47,726 bases of DNA from Clostridia bacterium. GTDB taxonomy: Bacteria > Bacillota > Clostridia > Oscillospirales > CAG-272. Position 1 is the stretch's first letter, and each line of letters starts with the position of its first letter. Shown here in pieces: positions 41,341 through 47,726 of the stretch. The notes beneath the pieces are model-generated. The model was given only the letters and a program-made list of their open reading frames with translations. It was not told the origin of the DNA and ran no database searches. The stretch covers positions 1 to 47,726 of the forward strand of contig JAFTIN010000062.1 of the NCBI GenBank assembly GCA_017456895.1, read 5' to 3'. A program made the position numbers and the translations under genes.

Positions 41341-43341
41341 ATGGCAACAAAAACAGTAAGAAAAACTGCATATGACGATCAAAGTATTAAGTCGCTAAAG
41401 GGTGCGGAAAGAGTCAGGAAGAGACCTGCGGTCATCTTTGGCTCGGACGATCTTATCGGTTGTCAGCACTCCTTCATTGAGATACTTGCAAACTCCGTTG
41501 ACGAGGCTCGTGAGGGCTACGGAACAAGAATAATCGTAAAGAAGTTCAAGGACCTCTCCATTGAGGTTGAGGACTACGGACGCGGTGTTCCTCTCGGATA
41601 CAACGAGAAAGAGAAAAGATGGAACTGGGAGCTTGTATTCTGCGAGCTTTACGCCGGCGGTAAGTACGACAACAACGGCAAGAACTCGGCTTATGAGTTC
41701 TCCCTCGGACTTAACGGACTTGGCGCGACTGCGACACAGTACTCGAGTGAATATATGACTGTAAAGTCTCATAACGGCAAGACTATTTCCGAGATGAGCT
41801 TTAAGAAGGGCGAGCCCGTAGGTAAGCTCAAGGTCACCGATCTCAGAGTGGGCGACAAAAAGCAGGGAACGGTTATCAGATGGCGTCCCGACCTTGACGT
41901 TTTCAAGGAGATCGACATTCCCGTAGAGTTCCTCGAGAACACACTCCGCCGTCAGGCATTTGTTAACGCGGGACTGAAGTTCATCCTCGAGGTTGAGAAG
42001 GATAACGGTAAGTTTGAGACCAGCGAATTCTATTATGAAAAGGGTATTTCCGACTATATAGTCGAGATTACCGACGGTATATCCCTCACTAACCCCGTGA
42101 CCTGGAGCCTTGAGACAATGGGTCGCGACAGAGAGGATATGCCCGACTATAAGGTAAAGGCGGATATCACCTTCTGTTTTACCCAGTCAGGAACAGCGGA
42201 GTATTACCATAACTCCTCCTTCCTTGAGCACGGCGGCGCGCCGGACAAGGCTGTGAGAACCGCTTTTGTCTATGCAATAGACAAGTATATCAAATCGCAG
42301 AATAAATACCAGAAGAACGAGTCCAAGATATCCTTTGGAGATATTCAGGACAACCTTACGATAATAATCAACTCTGCCTCAACGCAGACCTCTTACGAGA
42401 ACCAGACCAAGAAGGCTATCACCAACGCCTTTATCTGCAAGGCTCTCACCGACTGCATGAAGCAGAAGCTCGAGACCTACCTCATCGAGAACCAGTCGCA
42501 GGCTATGACTATAGTCAACACCGTCCTTGCAAACAAGCGCTCCAAGGAGGAATTTGACAAGCACAGAGTTGACATCAAGAAGAAGCTCACCGGCTCAATG
42601 GACGTCTCCAACAGAGTAGAGAAGTTTATTCCTTGTAACTCCAAGGATCCCGAGATCCGCGAGGTCTACATAGTAGAGGGAGATTCGGCTGCTACGAGCT
42701 GTAAGCTTGGCAGAAACGCTGATTTCCAGGCTATTATGCCCGTTCGCGGTAAGACGCTCAACTGTATGAAGTCGAGCTACGATAAGATCTTTGCCAGCGA
42801 TATTATTGTTGATCTTCTCAAGGTCATCGGTTGCGGCGTTGAGGTCAAGGGAGGAAAGAAGTCCGGCGGACTCGCTACCTTTGATTATAATCTCCTAAAG
42901 TGGAGCAAAATAATAATCTGTACCGATGCGGACGAGGACGGATTCCAGATCAGAACCCTTCTTCTCACCCTCTTCTATAGACTCCTTCCGACTCTTATAG
43001 AGAAGGGCAAGATATATATCGCAGAGTCACCGCTCTTTGAGATCACCGTCGGCTCGGATACATACTTCGCTTACAACGAGCAGGAGAAGGTAGATATACT
43101 CTCTAAGATAGGTAACAAAAAGTACACCATCCAGCGCTCCAAGGGACTTGGTGAGAATACCCCGAGCATGATGTGGCAGACCACAATGTGTCCTCAGACA
43201 CGTAGGCTCATAGCTGTATCTCCCACCGATGCGCAGGAGACAGCGCGTATGTTTGACGTGCTTCTCGGCGATGCTCTCCAGGATAGAAAGCGCTATATCA
43301 CAGAGAACGGTCATCTGTATATTGCAGAGGCAGATATTTGA
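41341..43341 (+). CDS. Divergent GyrB/ParE-like type IIA topoisomerase subunit
   Basis: A 666-residue protein. The GHKL ATPase domain has IEILANSVDEAREG, VEDYGRGVPLGY and the GLNGLGATATQYSSE loop, followed by a transducer domain. The TOPRIM domain has VEGDSAATSC and PVRGKTLNC, the metal motif CTDADEDGFQIRTLLLT, and QRSKGLGEN. All catalytic acidic residues are kept, but several signatures differ from ordinary gyrase (EGDSAATS for EGDSAGGS, TDADED for TDADVD, GLNGLGA for GLHGVGA). No GyrA/ParC-like partner is in the window; gpmI follows after 30 bp. It is probably a second, specialised topoisomerase of the Clostridia. Confidence 0.85.
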   Translation: MATKTVRKTAYDDQSIKSLKGAERVRKRPAVIFGSDDLIGCQHSFIEILANSVDEAREGYGTRIIVKKFKDLSIEVEDYGRGVPLGYNEKEKRWNWELVFCELYAGGKYDNNGKNSAYEFSLGLNGLGATATQYSSEYMTVKSHNGKTISEMSFKKGEPVGKLKVTDLRVGDKKQGTVIRWRPDLDVFKEIDIPVEFLENTLRRQAFVNAGLKFILEVEKDNGKFETSEFYYEKGISDYIVEITDGISLTNPVTWSLETMGRDREDMPDYKVKADITFCFTQSGTAEYYHNSSFLEHGGAPDKAVRTAFVYAIDKYIKSQNKYQKNESKISFGDIQDNLTIIINSASTQTSYENQTKKAITNAFICKALTDCMKQKLETYLIENQSQAMTIVNTVLANKRSKEEFDKHRVDIKKKLTGSMDVSNRVEKFIPCNSKDPEIREVYIVEGDSAATSCKLGRNADFQAIMPVRGKTLNCMKSSYDKIFASDIIVDLLKVIGCGVEVKGGKKSGGLATFDYNLLKWSKIIICTDADEDGFQIRTLLLTLFYRLLPTLIEKGKIYIAESPLFEITVGSDTYFAYNEQEKVDILSKIGNKKYTIQRSKGLGENTPSMMWQTTMCPQTRRLIAVSPTDAQETARMFDVLLGDALQDRKRYITENGHLYIAEADI

Positions 43342-43371
43342 TAAAAACACAAGATAAAGAAAGGCAGAACA

Positions 43372-45027
43372 ATGGCACATCTTGAAAAATCTAAGAAATT
43401 TTCCGGTGTAGAAGGCCCCCTTCTCACTATAGTTATGGACGGCGTTGGCCTTGCTCCCGACAACGGTGCAAATGCTGTTGCCGCAGCTCACACCCCCACT
43501 CTTGATTACCTTATGGCAAACTATCCTATGGTTGCTATCCGCGCTCACGGAACCGCAGTCGGTCTCCCCAGTGACGACGATATGGGCAACTCCGAGGTAG
43601 GACATAATGCTCTCGGCTCCGGTCAGGTATTCGCACAGGGCGCGAAGCTTGTTTCCCAGTCCATTGAGACGGGTAAGCTCTTTACCTCCGGTACATGGCT
43701 TGACCTTGTAAACGGTGTTAAGACCAACAGCTCCACCCTCCACTTTATGGGCCTTTTCTCGGACGGAAACGTTCATTCCCATATCGACCATCTTAAGGCG
43801 CTTATCGAGAACGCAAAGTCATCCGGCGTGAAGAGAGTAAGAATACACATTCTTCTTGATGGCCGTGACGTTGGTGAGACCAGCGCGCTTGAGTACGTTT
43901 GCCCCTTCGAGGAGTATCTTAACACTCTTCGTTCCGCAGATTTTGACATTGCTATCGCTTCCGGCGGCGGACGTATGCAGATCACAATGGACAGATACGA
44001 GGCTAACTGGTCTATGGTTGAAGCAGGCTGGAAGACTCACGTTCTCGGCGAGGGCAGACAGTTTGCATCTGCTGAGGAGGCTATTACCGCGTACAGAAAC
44101 GAGCTTAAGGTCATTGACCAGGATCTGCCTCCCTTCGTTATCGCAAAGGACGGTGAGCCTGTAGGCACCATTAACGACGGTGACAGCGTTATCTTCTTCA
44201 ACTTCCGCGGTGACCGTTCCATCGAGATCTCCAAGGCATTTGAGTCCGGTGCTGACTTTGATAAGTTCGACAGAAAGAGAGTTCCCGCAGTCCTTTATGC
44301 AGGTATGCTTGAGTACGACGGCGACCTTCATATCCCCTCAAGATTCCTTGTAAACCCTCCCGAGATCACCAACACTATGACAGAGTATCTCTGCGCAGTC
44401 GGTGTTAAGGAGCTTGCCATCTCCGAGACTCAGAAGTACGGACACGTAACCTATTTCTGGAACGGAAACAAGTCCGGTAAGTTCTCCGAGGAGCTCGAGA
44501 CCTATATCGAGATCCCCTCTGACGTCGTTCCCTTTGAGCAGAGACCTTGGATGAAGTGCGCAGAGATCACCGACAAGCTCATTGAGTGCCTTAAGTCCGG
44601 TGAATATAAGTACCTCCGCGTTAATTTCCCCAACGGTGATATGGTAGGTCACACGGGCTCTTTCCTCGCTACCGAGTGCTCCATGGAGGCTCTTGATCTT
44701 CAGCTTGCGAGAATCCTCAAGGTAGTCGACGAGCTTCATGGCGCCGCTATCATTACCGCGGATCACGGAAACGCTGATGAAATGTATGAGATCGACAAGA
44801 AGACCAAGGCTCCTAAGGCGGGCAAGGACGGCTCCTTCAAGGCAAAGACCAGCCACACTCTTAACCCCGTTCCTTGCATCATATACGATAACTTTACCGC
44901 TGACAAGTACTCTGTTAAGAGCGAGAGAGTAGACCTCGGCCTTTCCTCCGTTGCGGCTACTACGGTAAATCTTCTCGGTTATGAGGCTCCCTCTATCTGG
45001 GACGAGTCCCTCGTTGAGCTTGTATAA
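43372..45027 (+). CDS. gpmI: 2,3-bisphosphoglycerate-independent phosphoglycerate mutase
   Basis: A 551-residue alkaline-phosphatase-superfamily enzyme of glycolysis that converts 3-phosphoglycerate to 2-phosphoglycerate. The N-terminal metal site is TIVMDGVGLAPDN and the catalytic Ser lies in DMGNSEVGHNALGSG. The phosphotransferase domain has HILLDGRDVG and ASGGGRMQITMDRYE. The C-terminal metal ligands are NFPNGDMVGHTG, ITADHGNADEM and TSHTLNPVP. It is slightly longer than the usual 510-515 residues. It has an AAAGG site and ends with a terminator. Confidence 0.96.
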   Translation: MAHLEKSKKFSGVEGPLLTIVMDGVGLAPDNGANAVAAAHTPTLDYLMANYPMVAIRAHGTAVGLPSDDDMGNSEVGHNALGSGQVFAQGAKLVSQSIETGKLFTSGTWLDLVNGVKTNSSTLHFMGLFSDGNVHSHIDHLKALIENAKSSGVKRVRIHILLDGRDVGETSALEYVCPFEEYLNTLRSADFDIAIASGGGRMQITMDRYEANWSMVEAGWKTHVLGEGRQFASAEEAITAYRNELKVIDQDLPPFVIAKDGEPVGTINDGDSVIFFNFRGDRSIEISKAFESGADFDKFDRKRVPAVLYAGMLEYDGDLHIPSRFLVNPPEITNTMTEYLCAVGVKELAISETQKYGHVTYFWNGNKSGKFSEELETYIEIPSDVVPFEQRPWMKCAEITDKLIECLKSGEYKYLRVNFPNGDMVGHTGSFLATECSMEALDLQLARILKVVDELHGAAIITADHGNADEMYEIDKKTKAPKAGKDGSFKAKTSHTLNPVPCIIYDNFTADKYSVKSERVDLGLSSVAATTVNLLGYEAPSIWDESLVELV

Positions 45028-45054
45028 GTTCCGATTTAAAATATAAATCAAAGT

Positions 45055-45081
45055 AAAATGCGCCCGAAAAGGGCGCATTTT
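45055..45081 (+). terminator. Intrinsic terminator of gpmI
   Basis: AAAATGCGCCC pairs perfectly with GGGCGCATTTT around GAAAA. Confidence 0.9.
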
Positions 45082-45278
45082 CTTTCCAATATACACGAAA
45101 ATTATGGTTATTACTTACAATTTTATAGTATAAAATAGTACAACATTCACAAACTTTAAACGTTGTTAAAAAAAGTGATATTTGTTCATAATTCTGTCAT
45201 ATTTTTCTGCTATAATTACCGCGCTTTATGTGTAGAGTTTCATGCGAAAAGCATATATTATAAAATGTGGAGGATAAT

Positions 45279-45617
45279 ATGGTTTTTGTTAATCTTCAGG
45301 TAAGACACAAGACATTTGGTCTTGGTACCATTGTCTCTAAGGACGGCAAGTATATAAAGGTAAAATTTGATAGTGCGGAGAAGAACTTCGTTTATCCCGA
45401 CGCGTTTGAGAAGTTTTTGACACTCGCTGACGGTACGGTTAATGATGAGATCCTTGCTGATCTTGCCGCTACTAACGAGCACAAGGCGAAGATCCTTGCG
45501 GCAAAACACGAAGAGAACGTTCGCGCCATGACTCATGGTATCGTTATCCCGGGTAAAGAAGGCTCAAGTGAGTCTGAAGAAGAGGATTCCTACAGGAATT
45601 CGAGCGATTCCGAATAA
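45279..45617 (+). CDS. Small beta-barrel-type protein with acidic tail
   Basis: A 112-residue protein. Residues 1-45 (FVNLQVRHKTFGLGTIVSKD, then IKVKFDSAEKNFVYPDAFEKF) match a short SH3/KOW-like module seen at the start of several clostridial proteins, with the recurrent VxHkxfGxGxI and F-YPdaFekFL pattern. A helical stretch rich in Ala/Lys/Glu and a very acidic, Ser-rich tail follow. Function is unknown; nucleic-acid or protein binding is plausible. I chose the ATG at 45279 because GGAGGA precedes it; a GTG at 45267 overlaps that site. Confidence 0.75.
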   Translation: MVFVNLQVRHKTFGLGTIVSKDGKYIKVKFDSAEKNFVYPDAFEKFLTLADGTVNDEILADLAATNEHKAKILAAKHEENVRAMTHGIVIPGKEGSSESEEEDSYRNSSDSE

Positions 45618-45628
45618 TTTCCGTTTAG

Positions 45629-45660
45629 AAAAGGTGCAGCTTCGTACAGTTGCGCCTTTT
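45629..45660 (+). terminator. Intrinsic terminator
   Basis: AAAAGGTGCAGC pairs with GTTGCGCCTTTT (G-U pairs allowed), ending in T residues. Confidence 0.78.
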
Positions 45661-45670
45661 ATTGTTAATG

Positions 45671-45699
45671 TTGACTTTTTTCTTGCTTTGGGGTAAAAT
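45671..45699 (+). promoter_or_regulatory. Promoter of the VTE5/VTE6-like fusion gene
   Basis: TTGACT, 17-bp spacer and TAAAAT on plus. Confidence 0.72.
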
Positions 45700-45727
45700 A
45701 TAGTCAGTAAAAGTATGTGAGGTTAAT

Positions 45728-47173
45728 ATGATTCTGAAAGGATACGCTTTTGGTATCGGCTACGCGCTTGTATGCCTTTTATTATCATTTGTATTGTATA
45801 AACTCGGTGTGCCGAAAAAATATACGCGTAAGGCAGTCCATATTTTGGTCGGCTTTGAATGGGTGATCCTTTATCACTTTATGGGCGCAGGTATTCACTT
45901 TTTTGCAGTATGCATTCTATTTCTTGTGCTTCTTTTGATCGCATATAAGGGCAGACTTATGCCTATGATCTCATCGGACACGGATAACGCTCCCGGAACG
46001 GTGTATTACGCATTGGCTATGACCGGAGTTGCGCTCGTCGGATGCTTTATCCCTGAGGTAATGCTGCCTTTTGGCATAGGCGTTATGTGTACCTCCATCG
46101 GCGACGGATTTGCAGGTGTTATAGGCCAGCTTATAGGGAAGGGTAATCCTAAAATATACTTCGAAAAAACGCTTCTTGGATCAGTATCAAATCTTGTATT
46201 ATCGTCTCTTTCGGCGTTCGTGATTTCGTTGGCATTTGGCATGGAGCTGAACGTCGCAGAGTGCCTCTTGATAGGCCTTCTTTCGGCCGAGCTCGAGTTG
46301 ATCACTCCCTTCGGTCTTGACAATATTTCTATCACCTGGGGCACGACCGCTCTCGCTTTTGCATTTATGTATTTCGGCGGGATTGGCAACTATCTTTTGC
46401 CTATAATTCTCTCTCCCATAATCATCATTTTTGCAACAAAGAAAAAGGCCTTGACGACCGGTGGAGTAGTTATGGCCATCATACTGGATATCGCCGTCTC
46501 CCTTGCTTTTGGCAACGCTGGATTCGGAATTCTCATTATCTATTTCGCATCGGCGATAATCGTAGATAAAATTAAAAAGAGGTATAAAAACAAAAGCAGA
46601 AATGAAAGTGATGAAGCGACGGATTGTAGAAATTATATGCAGGTTATAGCTAACGGACTTGTTGCGTTTGTTGCTTCGGTAGCGTATTTCTTCTCCGGAA
46701 AGACATTGTTTGTTGTTCCGTTTGTAGCCTCCTTGGCCGAGTCCTTTTCCGATACGGCTGCTTCGGGGATAGGCATATTTTCAAAGACAGCATACGATCC
46801 CTTCAGACGACGTTTTTGTGAGAAGGGTTTGAGTGGTGGAATGTCTGCTTTGGGCACCTCGGCATCTTTAATTTCCGCATTTTTATTATCAGCCTTTGCA
46901 TTCGTTATCGGTATTCCCGGTTTCGGTGTTGCTGAACTTTTTATAGTTGCGTTTTCCGCCTTTCTTGGTGCGGTCTTTGATAGCCTCTTGGGTTCACTTC
47001 TGCAGGTTAAATACAAGTGCACCGTATGTAACTCGCTGACTGAGAGAGAAGTGCATTGCTCCGAGCCTACCGTTAAGCATTCGGGCTTTGAGCTTATTGA
47101 CAATGACGTTGTTAATATGCTTTCATGTGCATTTGCCGGAGTTCTTGCTACCGTGCTCGCGATCCTCGTCTGA
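45728..47173 (+). CDS. Fused prenol kinase-like (VTE5/SEC59 type) and DUF92 (VTE6-like) membrane protein
   Basis: A 481-residue membrane protein with about a dozen hydrophobic helices. Residues 1-180 match the CTP-dependent dolichol/phytol kinase family: YTRKAVHILVGF, SIGDGFAGVIGQLIGKG and EKTLLGSVSN. After about residue 190 it matches DUF92, the family of plant phytyl-phosphate kinase VTE6: ASLAESFSDTAASGIGIFSK, SGGMSALGTSASLISAFLLS and LGAVFDSLLGSLLQ. It then has a CTVCNSLTEREVHC pair and a last VNMLSCAFAGVLATVLA helix. By analogy it could phosphorylate a prenol twice to give a prenyl diphosphate; the substrate is unknown. It has its own promoter and terminator. Confidence 0.82.
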   Translation: MILKGYAFGIGYALVCLLLSFVLYKLGVPKKYTRKAVHILVGFEWVILYHFMGAGIHFFAVCILFLVLLLIAYKGRLMPMISSDTDNAPGTVYYALAMTGVALVGCFIPEVMLPFGIGVMCTSIGDGFAGVIGQLIGKGNPKIYFEKTLLGSVSNLVLSSLSAFVISLAFGMELNVAECLLIGLLSAELELITPFGLDNISITWGTTALAFAFMYFGGIGNYLLPIILSPIIIIFATKKKALTTGGVVMAIILDIAVSLAFGNAGFGILIIYFASAIIVDKIKKRYKNKSRNESDEATDCRNYMQVIANGLVAFVASVAYFFSGKTLFVVPFVASLAESFSDTAASGIGIFSKTAYDPFRRRFCEKGLSGGMSALGTSASLISAFLLSAFAFVIGIPGFGVAELFIVAFSAFLGAVFDSLLGSLLQVKYKCTVCNSLTEREVHCSEPTVKHSGFELIDNDVVNMLSCAFAGVLATVLAILV

Positions 47174-47190
47174 TTTCTTCATTAATATTT

Positions 47191-47222
47191 AAAAGGGACT
47201 GCCACGAAAATGGCAGCCCCTT
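47191..47222. terminator. Convergent bidirectional terminator
   Basis: GGGACTGCCA at 47195-47204 pairs with TGGCAGCCCC around a short loop, with A and T residues outside. It is shared with the spore protein gene. Confidence 0.8.
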
Positions 47223-47240
47223 CCGCTTTATTAATCAGAA

Positions 47241-47420
47241 TTAGCCGTTAGGATTCATCGAGTTCTCGTAGGACTCGATCATCTTCTTAACCATCTGACC
47301 ACCAACGCTACCTGCCTGGCGAGCGGTAATGTCGCCGTTGTAGCCCTGCTTGAGGGTTACGCCAACTTCATTAGCAGCTTCCATCTTGAACTTCTCGAGT
47401 GCAGCCTTATTCTTAGCCAT
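47241..47420 (-). CDS. Alpha/beta-type small acid-soluble spore protein
   Basis: A 59-residue protein starting MAKNKAALEKFKMEAANEVG and continuing GDITARQAGSVGGQMVKKMI. Both conserved SASP blocks are present: the (K/R)xExAxE(x)G-like block, which includes the protease (GPR) cleavage region around FKMEAANE, and the TARxxGxVGGxMVKKMI block. These proteins coat and protect DNA in the dormant spore and feed the outgrowing cell. It is preceded by an AGGAG site and should be expressed in the forespore under sigma-G; I did not identify that promoter with confidence. It shows that the host makes spores or descends from spore formers. Confidence 0.93.
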   Translation of the reverse strand: MAKNKAALEKFKMEAANEVGVTLKQGYNGDITARQAGSVGGQMVKKMIESYENSMNPNG

Positions 47421-47588
47421 TGTTTTGAAATTCTCCTGTTTTTCTTATCTATATTTATCGAGCCTATATCGAACGCTCCCATAGGCTCGTTCTTTTAGAC
47501 TCTGATATTATTTTGGCTACACTTTATGCATTTATTAATGGAAATATAAGTCAACCGTAAAAATTCTTGAAAAAATTAAAAAAAGGTA

Positions 47589-47617
47589 TTGACAACGGAT
47601 AAAAATTGTAGTATAAT
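47589..47617 (+). promoter_or_regulatory. Strong sigma-A promoter, probably of an rRNA operon
   Basis: Consensus TTGACA, 17-bp spacer and TATAAT on plus, with A-rich DNA just upstream (UP-element-like, 47560-47585). Confidence 0.85.
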
Positions 47618-47623
47618 AGACGA

Positions 47624-47726
47624 GCTACACGCGTGAAGGCGGTGGCAAAATTGCTCATTGAAAATTGAACAACATGAAATTTCGAGCACTGAAAAGTGCA
47701 GAGATCTCGTTAATACACTTTGAAAA
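47624..47726 (+). promoter_or_regulatory. rRNA operon leader (probable), cut by the right edge
   Basis: No open frame. It contains a boxA-like TGCTCATTGAAAA (47652-47664) followed by the TTGAAAATTGAAC phrase commonly seen before 16S rRNA in Firmicutes. No mature 16S sequence has been reached at the window's end. Confidence 0.65.

Overview
The window looks like a chromosomal segment of an anaerobic, spore-forming member of the Clostridia, probably an uncultured gut lineage. The grounds are an alpha/beta-type small acid-soluble spore protein, a multi-subunit [FeFe]-hydrogenase operon, a ProS of the short archaeal/eukaryote-like type, strong Shine-Dalgarno sites, and many sigma-A promoters of the form TTGACA-N17-TATAAT. 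The species cannot be named from this sequence. Most of the window is compact housekeeping DNA, with an accessory patch at about 20.9-25.9 kb and an element scar at the left edge.

Layout. 1-370: N-terminal end of a conjugative-element-type recombinase, head to head with the tail of a broken alpha/beta hydrolase. 0.5-5.3 kb: a DUF6514-like protein, acyl-ACP thioesterase, an RluA-type pseudouridine synthase, an AlaX-type editing protein, a dCMP deaminase gene interrupted by a stop codon, and a PflX-type radical SAM protein. 5.4-9.5 kb: a polyamine ABC transporter operon (potABCD). 9.7-12.8 kb: an M50 metalloprotease, a degenerate biotin-ligase-like protein and proS. 13.0-17.5 kb: an aspartate-type aminotransferase, a YitT-family protein and ligA. 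17.5-20.9 kb: a PocR/AraC regulator operon divergent from a Gfo/Idh/MocA oxidoreductase. 20.9-25.9 kb: hairpin-rich repeats, a lipoprotein, tRNA-Leu(GAG) followed by a palindromic element that copies its 3' end, then GNAT, HTH and HAD genes in more AT-rich DNA. 26.0-29.3 kb: nitroreductase, MscS channel, P-loop kinase, HD hydrolase and PH-like membrane protein.

29.4-38.3 kb is the most coherent system. Ten genes on the minus strand run NuoE-like, DRTGG, RsbW/RsbT-like ATPase, hydrogenase-like Fe-S protein with an altered active site, DRTGG, PHP phosphoesterase, histidine-kinase-type ATPase, thioredoxin-like ferredoxin, NuoF-like and [FeFe] hydrogenase. The catalytic subunits resemble electron-bifurcating HydABC/HndABCD enzymes. 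The six genes in the middle look like a redox or H2 sensing and signalling module. Just downstream, a strong promoter drives a roughly 210-nt structured leader or small RNA that ends in an intrinsic terminator directly in front of a zinc-ribbon AbrB-like regulator; I do not recognise this RNA.

38.4-47.7 kb: a D-amino-acid-type class IV aminotransferase, a YfcE phosphodiesterase, an uncharacterised membrane-anchored protein, a divergent stand-alone GyrB/ParE-like topoisomerase subunit, gpmI, a small acidic-tailed protein, a fused VTE5-like/VTE6-like (DUF92) membrane protein that could salvage prenols, a spore protein, and at the right edge the promoter and boxA-like leader of what is probably an rRNA operon.
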